Shown here: positions 9,913 through 19,898 of the stretch, piece after piece
Numbering within the stretch: the stretch's first letter is position 1
Layout of the letters: each line of letters opens with the position of its first letter
Assembly (NCBI GenBank): GCA_016720805.1
Contig: JADKJZ010000004.1
Span: 1-40,562, forward strand
From: Gemmatimonadota bacterium
Lineage (GTDB): Bacteria > Gemmatimonadota > Gemmatimonadetes > Gemmatimonadales > GWC2-71-9
Reading direction: 5' to 3'
DNA length: 40,562 bases
Made by a program: the position numbers and the translations under genes
The notes under the pieces: model-generated
What the model saw: only the letters and a program-made list of their open reading frames with translations
Databases searched by the model: none
Told to the model about the DNA's origin: nothing

Positions 9913-11940
9913 ATGCCCAACATCCTCTGGATCGTCGCCGCCCTCGCCAGCGCGGCCGGGTGGGGTGCGATCGCCCTGCATCGCGGCGAGACCATCTCCG
10001 CCGCCTGGCTGCTGCTGGCGGCGATCGGCTCCTACCTGATCGCCTGGCGCTTCTACTCACGCTTCCTCGCCAGCCGCGTCATGGCGCTCGACGATGCGCG
10101 GGTCACGCCGGCGCACCGTCACGCCAACGGGCGCGACTTCGTGGTGACCACCAAGTGGGTCCTCTTCGGGCACCACTTCGCCGCGATCGCCGGCGCAGGT
10201 CCCCTGGTCGGGCCAGTGCTCGCCGCGCAGTTCGGCTACCTCCCCGGCACCCTCTGGATCATCATCGGCGTGATCCTCGGCGGCGCGGTGCAGGACTTCG
10301 TGATCCTGGTCGGCTCAATGCGCCAGGATGGCAAGTCGCTCGGCCAGATGGCGAAGGAAGAACTCGGCGCGACCACCGGCATCCTCGCGATGGTCGCGAT
10401 TCTCGCCATCATGGTGATCCTCCTCGCGGTGCTCGCCCTCGTGGTGGTGCGCGCGCTCGAGCACTCGCCGTGGGGCGTCTTCACCATCCTCTGCACCATT
10501 CCGATCGCGCTGATCATGGGCTTCTGGATGAAGGTCTGGCGGCCGGGGAAGACGGTCGAGGCCTCGATCTTCGGCATCATCATGCTGATGGCCGCGCTGG
10601 TGGGCGGCCGCTACGTGGCCGCGTCGCCGACGCTGGCGCCGATGTTCACCGCTGACGGCCTCACCATCGGCTGGGGGATCATCGCCTATGGCTTCATCGC
10701 CTCGGTGATTCCGGTCTGGATGCTGCTCTGCCCGCGTGACTATCTCTCGACCTTCCTCAAGGTCGGCACCATCGTCGCGCTGGCGCTCGGCATCCTGCTG
10801 ACCCTGCCCGAGATCCGCCTCCCCGCGCTCACCCGCTTCACCGATGGCAGCGGGCCGATCTTCGCCGGGTCGCTCTTCCCGTTCTGCTTCATCACCATCG
10901 CCTGCGGCGCCATCTCCGGCTTCCACGCGCTGGTGGCGAGCGGCACCACGCCGAAGATGGTCGACCGCGAGACGGACACGCGACTGATAGGCTACGGCGC
11001 GATGCTCACCGAATCGTTCGTCGCGATCATGGCGCTGATCGCCGCGGCGTCGCTCGACCCGGCCGTCTACTTCGCGATGAATGCGCCGCTGCCGATCCTC
11101 GGCGGCAACATCGACGCCGCGATCGTGACGATTCGCGGCTGGGGATTCGTCCTCGAGCCGGGACAACTCGAGGCCCTCGCCGCGCAGATGGGGGAGAGTT
11201 CGCTGCTCGCCCGCACCGGTGGTGCGCCGTCACTGGCCGTGGGGATGGCGCAGGTCTTCGCGGGCGCGTTCGGTCCGTCGCTCACCGCGCTCTGGTATCA
11301 CTTCGCCATCATGTTCGAGGCGCTCTTCATCCTCACCACCGTCGACACCGGCACCCGCGTCGGCCGCTTCATGGTGCAGGAACTCGCCGGTCACGTCTGG
11401 AAGCCGCTGGGCCGCACCTCGTGGTACCCCGCGTCCGTCCTGGCCTCGGCGGCGATCGTTGCCGCCTGGGGATGGTTCCTGTTGCAGGGGGTCCAGGACC
11501 CGCTCGGCGGCATCAACGCCCTCTGGCCGCTCTTCGGCATCAGCAACCAGCTGCTCGCCGCGGTCGCGCTCACGGTGGCCACCACGCTGATCATCCGGAG
11601 CGGTCGCGCGCGCTACGCCTGGACCACCATCCTCCCGCTCGGCTGGGTGCTGCTGGTCACCACCACCGCCTCCTGGCAGAAGCTCTTCCACACCGATCCG
11701 CGCATCGGATTCCTGGCGCACGCCTCCAAGCTCGCCACCGACGCCGCCAATGGAACCATGGTCCAGAGCACCGCGTCGCGGCTGATCCTCAACGACCGGA
11801 TCAACGCCGTGCTCGTCGCGGCCTTCGTGCTGGTGACGTGGGCGGTGGTGGTGAGCGGAGTCCGCGTATGGACGAGACGATCATCGATCATCGATGATCG
11901 ATCATCGATGATCGATCATCAGCTCCCGGCGGCTCCATGA
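9913..11940 (+). CDS. cstA: CstA-family carbon starvation protein / pyruvate transporter
   Basis: This 675-residue membrane protein has about 16 or more helices and the CstA signature blocks: the cytoplasmic-end FVVTTKWVLFGHHFAAIAG, GPLVGPVLAAQFGYLPG, DYLSTFLKVGT and ISGFHALVASGTTPK, and a C-terminal half with GGINALWPLFGISNQLLAA. CstA and its homologue BtsT take up pyruvate (and, for CstA, possibly peptides) by proton symport across the inner membrane. The natural C-terminal helix ends near SGVRVWTRR; after it come about 20 odd residues encoded by a heptanucleotide repeat (11880-11921). The stop overlaps the start of the small partner ybdD (ATGA). Length fits the family (about 690). Confidence 0.95.
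   Translation: MPNILWIVAALASAAGWGAIALHRGETISAAWLLLAAIGSYLIAWRFYSRFLASRVMALDDARVTPAHRHANGRDFVVTTKWVLFGHHFAAIAGAGPLVGPVLAAQFGYLPGTLWIIIGVILGGAVQDFVILVGSMRQDGKSLGQMAKEELGATTGILAMVAILAIMVILLAVLALVVVRALEHSPWGVFTILCTIPIALIMGFWMKVWRPGKTVEASIFGIIMLMAALVGGRYVAASPTLAPMFTADGLTIGWGIIAYGFIASVIPVWMLLCPRDYLSTFLKVGTIVALALGILLTLPEIRLPALTRFTDGSGPIFAGSLFPFCFITIACGAISGFHALVASGTTPKMVDRETDTRLIGYGAMLTESFVAIMALIAAASLDPAVYFAMNAPLPILGGNIDAAIVTIRGWGFVLEPGQLEALAAQMGESSLLARTGGAPSLAVGMAQVFAGAFGPSLTALWYHFAIMFEALFILTTVDTGTRVGRFMVQELAGHVWKPLGRTSWYPASVLASAAIVAAWGWFLLQGVQDPLGGINALWPLFGISNQLLAAVALTVATTLIIRSGRARYAWTTILPLGWVLLVTTTASWQKLFHTDPRIGFLAHASKLATDAANGTMVQSTASRLILNDRINAVLVAAFVLVTWAVVVSGVRVWTRRSSIIDDRSSMIDHQLPAAP
11880..11921. 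repeat. Six heptanucleotide repeats (ATCATCG/ATGATCG) in the 3' end of cstA
   Basis: Six 7-bp units are read in order: ATCATCG, ATCATCG, ATGATCG, ATCATCG, ATGATCG, ATCATCA. ATGATCG and ATCATCG are complementary to each other over most of their length when shifted by one base, so the array can fold on itself. It lies in frame inside cstA and encodes the SSIIDDRSSMIDH tail. The same two units recur at 24322-24356 outside any gene, which shows that this is a dispersed repeat and not cstA sequence. Confidence 0.85.
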
Positions 11941-12113
11941 CGCTCAATGCGGTCTTCAGTGCTGTACGACGCATTCTCGGGATGCCCGACTACGCGGCGT
12001 ACTGCGCGCACGTGCGGCAGGCGCATCCGGGGATGCCACTGCCGAGTGAGCGGGAATATTTCGAGGTGTATCTCAAGGCGCGATACGAGGGCGGACCGAA
12101 CCGCTGCTGCTGA
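11937..12113 (+). CDS. ybdD: YbdD/YjiX-family small protein (CstA partner)
   Basis: A 58-residue protein, found because cstA genes are usually followed by one. ATG at 11937 overlaps the cstA stop (ATGA). Motifs match the family: GMPDYAAYCAHVRQAHPG, a middle EREYFE, and the C-terminal Cys pair in NRCC, which E. coli YbdD also has at its end. Its role is not settled, but it travels with CstA/BtsT and probably acts with the transporter at the membrane. The next gene lies convergently only 12 bp downstream. Confidence 0.9.
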   Translation: MTLNAVFSAVRRILGMPDYAAYCAHVRQAHPGMPLPSEREYFEVYLKARYEGGPNRCC

Positions 12114-12125
12114 GCGGCGCGCCTG

Positions 12126-12870
12126 CTAGGGGCGGCGCCGGTAGCGGAAGTCGTAACCCACCTGCCAGGTCTTGCCGCTGTCGCTGGACGTCTCGCCGAA
12201 CTGGCGCACCGTCATGCTGTCCAAGGGGGTGAAGCTCAGGCGCTGCCACGGCGTCCCACCGACGGTGCGCAAGACCAGCGTCGGGCCATCCCAGCGACTC
12301 TCGCGAAATTCCACCACCCCGCCCCCTTGTCCCACCCAGTACTGCTGCCACTGCCCCGTGGCCTTGTTGAAGGCGTTGAGGCTCTTCCCCACGGAGCCGT
12401 TGCTGGCCGTCCAGTTCTCCAGCAGTGCGCAGCCACCACTGACGCGCTGCACCGAACTCCGTCCGGCCGCCACCCCCGGCGCACTGCTCGGTGACACGTC
12501 CCACTCACCAACCCTACGCCATCGCGGCGTCGACGTGGCCCAGGCGACTGTGCATCGCACCCGCATTGTAGACCGCGGCGACCAGGCGTCCGCCCACTGC
12601 GGCCCGTTCGAACGCCTCGGCCGCCTCGGCGATCCGCTGCTGCGCCACTGCGGCGTTCCCCACCCCATACCAGGCACGGAGCAAGGTGCTGTCGGCCTGC
12701 GCCAGTTGCCGATAGAGCCGCTCCGCCTCGACCGGATTCCCGGCGCGAAGCAGCGAATCGGCACGCAGCTCGGTGGCGCCCTTGGGACGCGGGGTCGCCG
12801 GGGCCTGTGCCCCGAGCGGCGGGAGCAGCAAGCAGGCGGCGGCGAGGGCAATGACCAGGCGGTGCGGCAT
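12126..12870 (-). pseudogene. Exported TPR protein with a frameshift
   Basis: Two frames together make one protein. From ATG at 12870 comes a signal peptide (AAACLLLPPLGA then Gln) and two or more TPR-like helix pairs (ADSLLRAGNPVEAERLYRQL; AVAQQRIAEAAEAFERAA), ending at a stop at 12514. The other frame then carries the rest: VGEWDVSPSSAPG, GGCALLENWTASNGSVGKS, SLNAFNKATGQWQQYWVG and a C-terminus ending DFRYRRRP. The second half is the domain usually found after a FWxGxWDV motif in such proteins, and the join is around 12510-12525, where a few bases have been lost. Either a real lesion or a sequencing error; the intact coding bias on both sides favours a recent or artefactual event. Function unknown. 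Confidence 0.75.
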
Positions 12871-12979
12871 GGGATCGACTCGGGTCTCGGGGATCGGCGG
12901 AGGGAGCGTGCTGCACACTACGCGGTCGGGAGCGGCCGCAATGTCAGAGCCCTGTCATACTCGACCGGTGGCGAACAGC

Positions 12980-13045
12980 GGTGAGGGGTAAGGGGTAAGG
13001 GGTGAGGGGTAAGGGGCTGTTTCCCCTCACTCCTCACCCCTCACC
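12980..13045. repeat. Heptanucleotide repeats with inverted arms (GGTGAGG/GGTAAGG ... CCTCACC)
   Basis: Left arm: GGTGAGG, GGTAAGG, GGTAAGG, GGTGAGG, GGTAAGG (12980-13014). Spacer: GGCTGTTTCC region. Right arm: CCTCACT, CCTCACC, CCTCACC (13025-13045). The right arm units are the reverse complement of GGTGAGG, so the DNA can form a long hairpin. It lies between the TPR gene and glnN, beside a second, different heptamer array. Confidence 0.85.
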
Positions 13046-13052
13046 ATTCAGC

Positions 13053-13085
13053 GCGGTTCGCGGTTCGCCGTTCGCGGTTCGCCGG

Positions 13086-13087
<2 letters not shown>
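13053..13087. repeat. Heptanucleotide array GCGGTTC next to the glnN stop codon
   Basis: Five units: GCGGTTC, GCGGTTC, GCCGTTC, GCGGTTC, and an imperfect GCCGGTT. The last unit touches the TAA stop of glnN (13086-13088). It starts 7 bp after the inverted GGTGAGG array, and the two units differ, so they are two separate arrays side by side. Confidence 0.8.
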
Positions 13088-15218
<2,131 letters not shown>

Positions 15219-15302
15219 GGGGGAGTCCTGGCGCGAGAGGGTGAGGCTGGGTGGCCCACTTGGCCACCACGAATGGGGCCAAGCTAACCGGCGCGCGCCT
15301 TG

Positions 15303-15337
15303 GTGCAAGTATCGTTGCACGTCTTATGAAATGTCAA
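15303..15337 (-). promoter_or_regulatory. Probable glnN promoter with overlapping dyad
   Basis: On the minus strand, TTGACA (15337-15332) is followed after 18 bp by GATACT (15313-15308), a reasonable -35/-10 pair. A perfect dyad GTGCAA-N6-TTGCAC (15303-15320) covers the -10. The pattern is GTGC...GCAC, the reverse of the NtrC type (GCAC-N7-GTGC), so the binding protein is unknown. The position suggests repression or activation at the promoter of glnN, about 90 bp from its GTG. Confidence 0.55.
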
Positions 15338-15401
15338 AAAATGAGCATGCGAGCGGTATTGCGCGAGGCACGGCCACTGATAGCTGATTTCGTTGTACGG
15401 C

Positions 15402-16583
15402 TTACTTGTTTGCTGGGCGCGTCACCAGCCACCATGCAGCCGTCGCACCGACGCCGGCCACGGCCGAGAGCCAGAGCGCGGCCGCCGTCCCTTGGGCGTC
15501 GACCACCATGCCGAAGAGGAGCGCGGCCGCGAGCGACGTGACGCCGGTCACCGCCTGCGCCTGCCCGAAGGCGCTCCCTGCCCCCTTGGGCGCCAGCCGC
15601 GCCACGGTGCTCTTCTCCGCGGGCTCGCCGATCCCGGTCACCAGCCCGAAGGCGAGGAAGACCGCCATCATCGCGACGGGCGTCCGCGCCTCCCCCAGTG
15701 CCCAGGCACCGAGCGCCGCGAGCGATCCCGAGAGGACCACCACGCCCCGTTCGCCGACCCGGTCCACCAACCATCCGGCCGGATACGCCGAGGCACTGCG
15801 TACCACATGCAGGCCGGCCCAGGCGAGCGGAATCAGCGCCAGCGCGACGCCGTGCTGCTGGAGGTGGAGCAGGAGGAGCGTCTCGGGGAGGCGACTGACG
15901 ACCAGCAGCGTGAGGGCGAGGATCGGCGGCCAGAACGCGGCCGTGGCCGCGCGCTCAGCGGAGGCGGAAGTCGCTGGTGCCGGCGGTGCCTCGACGGCCG
16001 CCACCTCCCGGCCACGCAGCGTCCACCAGAGCATCAGGATCGCCAGCACCCCGGGCACCACGCTCCATCCAATCACCGCGCGCGGCGTGAGCCCGGCGTA
16101 CTGCAGCAGCGCCCACCCGAGCAACGACCCCACCACCGCGCCACCGTGGTCGAAGGCGCGATGAAAACCGAAGGCGCGTCCGCGCTGTGCCGCCGGCACC
16201 GCTTCGGCCAGCATCGCGTCCCGCCCCGGCGACCGCAGCCCCTTCCCGACTCGGTCCGTCATCCGGAGGCCGATAACCATGCCGACCGAGCTCGCCAGCG
16301 CAATCAGCGCGCGAGCCACCGCAGCGATCAAGTAGCCGCCGAGCACCAGCACCGGACGGCGCTCGCGCCGATCCGCGAGCTTCCCCGCCGGGAGGCGGAG
16401 CAGCGCGGCGGTCAGGTCCGCGAGACCATCGAGGGCGGCGAGGGAGGTAGCCGACCCGCCCAGTGTGGTGACGATCAGGGCGGGGAGGAGCGGGTAGACC
16501 ATTTCACTCGAGGCGTCGTTCAGCCCCGAGACCAGCGACAGCCCGCGCACGCGGCGCGGGAGCGGTGCGTCAGTCCTGGCCAA
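15402..16583 (-). CDS. MFS transporter
   Basis: A 12-helix major facilitator of about 393 residues. Typical features: SGLNDASSEMVYPLLPAL near the start, the loop-2 motif (PAGKLADRRERRP), GLRMTDRVGKGLRSPGRDAML in the first half, and LVDRVGERGVVVLSG in the second. The combination of DASSEMVYPLLP and the RVGKGLRSPxRDA loop is common in a family of putative drug or small-molecule exporters. The start is unclear: TTG at 16583, inside the end of the previous gene (14 bp overlap), fits in-frame coupling, while GTG at 16550 is an alternative. Substrate cannot be read. Confidence 0.82.
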   Translation of the reverse strand: MARTDAPLPRRVRGLSLVSGLNDASSEMVYPLLPALIVTTLGGSATSLAALDGLADLTAALLRLPAGKLADRRERRPVLVLGGYLIAAVARALIALASSVGMVIGLRMTDRVGKGLRSPGRDAMLAEAVPAAQRGRAFGFHRAFDHGGAVVGSLLGWALLQYAGLTPRAVIGWSVVPGVLAILMLWWTLRGREVAAVEAPPAPATSASAERAATAAFWPPILALTLLVVSRLPETLLLLHLQQHGVALALIPLAWAGLHVVRSASAYPAGWLVDRVGERGVVVLSGSLAALGAWALGEARTPVAMMAVFLAFGLVTGIGEPAEKSTVARLAPKGAGSAFGQAQAVTGVTSLAAALLFGMVVDAQGTAAALWLSAVAGVGATAAWWLVTRPANK

Positions 16584-17988
16584 GCGCCCAGCGTGCGAGC
16601 CGCACCGGCAGGCCACCGCCCTGCAGTGCCCGCCCGATGAAGGCGACCGGATCGCCGCCCTGTTCGGCGTACCACGACTGCCACGCCTCATGGGAGAGCG
16701 CCGCCGACAGCGCCTCGAGCGGCTGCGACGAGACTTCCTGGACGACGAGGCGCGCCTCCACCTCGGAGAGCCCGGTGACCTCGCGCACGAACGCGGCGGC
16801 CGCCTCGCGGTCCATCCGCCGCGCCTGCAGGTGCAGGTCGACCTCTGCCGCCGCGCTCTCGATCAGCGCGCGGTGGCACATCATCAGCTGCTGCTCCTCG
16901 CTGCCACCGACGATGGTGGTGCGGACCAGCGCCGAGACGGTCCGCCCCCATCCCATCGCGAGACCGGGCGCCACGAGCACCCGCCGGATGATGCTCGGCA
17001 GTGCGCCACGTGCCGCCTCCTGCATCAACTCGGCATGGGCGCGGATCGCCTCGCCACCGAGCGCGTGGCGATCGAAGGCGTCAACGGGATCTTCCGTGCA
17101 CGGCGCGTCCGTCGCGGGAAGCCCGAGCGTGACCATCTCGCCACGCACCCGCTCCCAGGTGTCGGTCCACTCGGTCGGGAGCTCCTCGAAATCGATCTCG
17201 CCGTTCTCCTGCAGCTCCGTGACGAGCGCGAGCGGATCCTCGGAACCCAGCACCAGCGCCACGGCGTGCAGCGACCGCTCGACGCCGGCGCGGCGCAGTT
17301 CGAGAATGCGGAGGGTGCCGCGGATGCCGACGGGCTCGTGCGTGAGCATCGCGAGGCGGCGCTCCAGCGCGTCCTCGCCGAGTCCCGGCTCGCCACCGCG
17401 CGGCGCCTCGGTCTCGAGCCAGCGACGATGCTCGGCCAGCGCGACCAGCGCAGGCTGGACGGCGATGTCGTCGAGGTACTCTGACGCCTCGTCGAGCAGA
17501 TCCTCGAGCTGGGCCACGAGTGCCAGCGCATCGCCGGCGGTCTGATCGGGGATCGGGCGCGGATCGGCCTGGACGCCGCCGAGAAACTCCGGCAGCGCCG
17601 CGACCCGGCCGCGCAGCGCGGCTTCCGCCTCGGCGTCGAAGCCCTCGTCCATCAGCACGGCGAGCGCATCGACGGCGTGACGCAGCGGGAGGGTCGGATC
17701 GGCGGCCTCGGCCTGCGTCACCGCCTCGAGGGCAAGGATGTCATCACGAATGGTGTCGAGCAGTGCCGTGCGATCGACCTCGTCGTCGAGAGCCTCGACA
17801 TCCTCGAGGTCTTCGATGGCGTGGGCAATACTGCGGAGCGCGGCGGCCTGCGCCACGAGCCATGGCGCGTCGAAGCGACCGAGCCGCTGCTGGGTCTCGG
17901 CGGGGGCTCCGTCGGGATGGCGCATCGGATCGAGGTGGCGCGCCAGGTCGAGATACGACGCCAGCAGGGCGGTCAAGTCGGCCGTCAT
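16570..17988 (-). CDS. DUF885-like protein without the HExxH motif
   Basis: A 472-residue protein, mostly helical. The last 130 residues follow the DUF885 C-terminal pattern: helix with LHLQARRMDREAAAAFVREV, then TGLSEVEARLVVQEVSSQP, a GGDPVAFIGRALQGGGLPVRLARWAL end. In DUF885 proteins, a zinc HExxH-type motif (HEVxPGHH) precedes this by 60-80 residues. Here the corresponding stretch reads ALPSIIRRVLVAPGLAMGWGRT with no His. The rest is Glu/Asp/Leu rich (ALDDEVDRTALLDTIR; EDLLDEASEYL). So the fold may persist without peptidase chemistry. ATG overlaps the nucleotidyltransferase stop by 4 bp. It may be a partner of the neighbouring sugar-nucleotide enzyme, but no evidence beyond linkage exists. 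Confidence 0.6.
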   Translation of the reverse strand: MTADLTALLASYLDLARHLDPMRHPDGAPAETQQRLGRFDAPWLVAQAAALRSIAHAIEDLEDVEALDDEVDRTALLDTIRDDILALEAVTQAEAADPTLPLRHAVDALAVLMDEGFDAEAEAALRGRVAALPEFLGGVQADPRPIPDQTAGDALALVAQLEDLLDEASEYLDDIAVQPALVALAEHRRWLETEAPRGGEPGLGEDALERRLAMLTHEPVGIRGTLRILELRRAGVERSLHAVALVLGSEDPLALVTELQENGEIDFEELPTEWTDTWERVRGEMVTLGLPATDAPCTEDPVDAFDRHALGGEAIRAHAELMQEAARGALPSIIRRVLVAPGLAMGWGRTVSALVRTTIVGGSEEQQLMMCHRALIESAAAEVDLHLQARRMDREAAAAFVREVTGLSEVEARLVVQEVSSQPLEALSAALSHEAWQSWYAEQGGDPVAFIGRALQGGGLPVRLARWALGQD

Positions 17989-18965
17989 GTGCTGTGCACC
18001 TCGGTATGCGCCCCGAAGCTGCCGGAGCCGGTGAAGCCGATGACCTTCGCCTTCTCGCCGATCATCACCTGGTCAAGCGTGCTCCGCTCGATGGTGCAGC
18101 CGGGACCGACGATCGCATTGGCCACCGTGGAATCGCGCACCGTCGTGCCCGCCTCGAGCGTCACGTTGGGCCCGATGGTGCAGCGCTCGAGCGTGCAGCC
18201 GGGCTCGATCAGCACCGGCTCGATGATCGTCACATCGGCACCGACGGGGCCGTGCTTCGCCGCGCCCTGCGCGAGGAGAATGCCATTGGTCTCGATGGTG
18301 GTCTCAAGCTGGCCGCAGTCGTACCAGCCGCCGACCTCCGCGGTGCGGATCTTCTTGCCGTGCTCGATCATGTGCTGGAATGCATCGGTCAGGTAGTACT
18401 CGCCCTTGTTTGCCGGTGCGGCGAGGACGTGATCGATCCCGGCCCAGAGCGCCTCGACATCGCGAATGAAGTAGAGCCCGATGTTGGCCAACTTCGAGAT
18501 CGGCTCGCTCGGCTTCTCGACGATCTTGGTCATGTAGCCGTCGGCGTCGGTCACCACCACGCCAAAGCGCTGGTAGTCCTCGACCTCCTTGGCCCAGATG
18601 ATCCCGTCGGCATCGAGGGTCTGCGCCAGCGAGAGGTCGGCCTCGAAGACGGTGTCGACGAAGATGATCATCACCGGCCCGTGGATGAACGGCCGCGCGA
18701 GGTTGATCGCTCCGGCGGTGCCATCCTGGACCTTCTGCTCGATGAAGCGCGAGGGGATGGCGTAGCTGCTCCGCGCGTGCGCCTCGACCTGGTCCTTGAG
18801 GTGCCCCGTGATGAAGATGAGCTCCTCGACGTCGAGGCCGGCGAGCTTGTCCATCACCCAGTCCATCACCGGACGGCCGGCGACCTTCAGCATCGGCTTC
18901 GGGATCAGGTGCGTGTGCGGCCGGAGCCGGGTGCCCTTCCCTGCGGTCGGAATGATCACCTGCAT
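17985..18965 (-). CDS. Sugar-1-phosphate nucleotidyltransferase with hexapeptide tail
   Basis: A 326-residue NTP_transferase. The activating loop is PTAGKGTRLRPHT at 6-18, followed by PKPMLKVAGRPV, the metal Asp in FVDTVF, the EKP loop (VEKPSEP), and NKGEYYLTDAF, WYDCGQLETT motifs. After about 245 come left-handed hexapeptide-like repeats (IIEPVLIEPGCTLERCTIGPN). Such enzymes join a sugar phosphate to NTP with loss of PPi; the architecture fits glucose-1-phosphate thymidylyltransferase-like or mannose-1-phosphate guanylyltransferase-like enzymes, and the exact sugar cannot be fixed. Upstream, 4 bp away, is a phosphomannose-isomerase-type cupin. The two together resemble the halves of bifunctional ManC/AlgA. 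Confidence 0.85.
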   Translation of the reverse strand: MQVIIPTAGKGTRLRPHTHLIPKPMLKVAGRPVMDWVMDKLAGLDVEELIFITGHLKDQVEAHARSSYAIPSRFIEQKVQDGTAGAINLARPFIHGPVMIIFVDTVFEADLSLAQTLDADGIIWAKEVEDYQRFGVVVTDADGYMTKIVEKPSEPISKLANIGLYFIRDVEALWAGIDHVLAAPANKGEYYLTDAFQHMIEHGKKIRTAEVGGWYDCGQLETTIETNGILLAQGAAKHGPVGADVTIIEPVLIEPGCTLERCTIGPNVTLEAGTTVRDSTVANAIVGPGCTIERSTLDQVMIGEKAKVIGFTGSGSFGAHTEVHST

Positions 18966-18969
18966 CAGG

Positions 18970-19326
18970 TCAGCCTCGTCCGTAGCGGTCGTTGATGCGC
19001 ACCAGGTCGTCGAGCTCGGGCGTGGAGGCCTCGAGCACGTCGCTGTCGACGACAGCCTCGATCTGGTGAATGGTCAGCGCGGGAATGTGCACGGAGTCGC
19101 CGGCACGGAACGGCCGTTCGACCGGTGCAGCGCCTTCATGCGGCCAGGTCCGAAGGATCAACTCCCCGGAGAAGACGTGCATCGTCTCGTCCTTCTTGTG
19201 GTGGTACTGGCACGAGAGGATGTGGCCTGCCTTCACGTGGAGCACCTTGCCCACATAGCGATCGGTGTGCGCCCAGATGAGCTCGTGGCCCCACGGCTTC
19301 TCGACGCGCCTCGGCACTTCGGCCAT
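18970..19326 (-). CDS. Cupin, phosphomannose-isomerase type II-like
   Basis: A 118-residue single cupin. RVEKPWGHELIW and VLHVKAGHILSCQYHHKK resemble the C-terminal isomerase half of ManC/AlgA (PWG motif and HxH in QYHHKKDE), with a second cupin box in PALTIHQIEA. The metal ligands would be the His pair in YHHKKDE, Glu, and His in TIHQ. ATG at 19326 shares its first base with the stop of the ferredoxin gene (TGATG). It could interconvert mannose-6-phosphate and fructose-6-phosphate to feed the neighbouring nucleotidyltransferase, though a binding-only role cannot be excluded. Confidence 0.75.
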   Translation of the reverse strand: MAEVPRRVEKPWGHELIWAHTDRYVGKVLHVKAGHILSCQYHHKKDETMHVFSGELILRTWPHEGAAPVERPFRAGDSVHIPALTIHQIEAVVDSDVLEASTPELDDLVRINDRYGRG

Positions 19327-19898
19327 CACGACCCCTGCATATGGAAGGTGAACGACGACGGGACGGTGATGCAGTCGCGGACGCAGACCCCGCAGGCGAC
19401 GCATCCCTCGACCTTGAGCACGGGGCGGCCGTCCTCGTCGAGCGAGAGCGCCCGTTCCCCGATAGGACAACTGCGGACACAGACCCCGCATTCCTTCCCT
19501 TCAAACGTAATGCAGCGATCGGGATGAAACTCGATCCAGCCGAGCCGCTGCCCCGCCCAGCCGTTGGCGGGCACGGTGAGGGCATCGGTGGGGCAGGCGG
19601 CGGCGCAGGGCATGTCGGGACAGGCGATGCACGGGATCCGCGCCGGCTCGAGATAGGGCGTGGCGGCGGCGAGCCCGCCGCTGGCAGGCACGTGCAGAAT
19701 TGCCCCGGCCGGGCACGCCGCAGCGCAGGCGCCGCATCGGGTGCACGCCGTGAGGAAACCGACCTCGCCGAGGGCACCGGGCGGCCGGACATAGCGCTTC
19801 TGGACGATTCGCTCTTCGGTGGCCTTGGCCACCTGCTCCATGGCGTTGCCGAGGGCGCGGCGGAAGAAGGTGCGCCGATCGCCGCCGAAGTCGGTCAT
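19326..19898 (-). CDS. Polyferredoxin-like 4Fe-4S protein (NapG/MauM-like)
   Basis: A 190-residue protein with four Cys clusters: CTRCGACAAACP, CIACPDMPCAAACP, CITFEGKECGVCVRSCP and CVACGVCVRDC, enough for four [4Fe-4S] centres. The N-terminus (DRRTFFRRALG) contains a twin-Arg-like pattern RRxFF but no strong hydrophobic stretch follows, so Tat export is uncertain. The arrangement is that of NapG/MauM-type electron carriers. ATG at 19898 overlaps the barrel gene stop (ATGA), so the barrel, ferredoxin and cupin are one translational unit. It probably passes electrons; its redox partner is not in the window. Confidence 0.82.
   Translation of the reverse strand: MTDFGGDRRTFFRRALGNAMEQVAKATEERIVQKRYVRPPGALGEVGFLTACTRCGACAAACPAGAILHVPASGGLAAATPYLEPARIPCIACPDMPCAAACPTDALTVPANGWAGQRLGWIEFHPDRCITFEGKECGVCVRSCPIGERALSLDEDGRPVLKVEGCVACGVCVRDCITVPSSFTFHMQGS

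Noticed and set aside
15303..15320. NtrC-binding site at glnN
   Set aside because: The dyad order is GTGC...GCAC, opposite to NtrC sites, and the arms are spaced differently.
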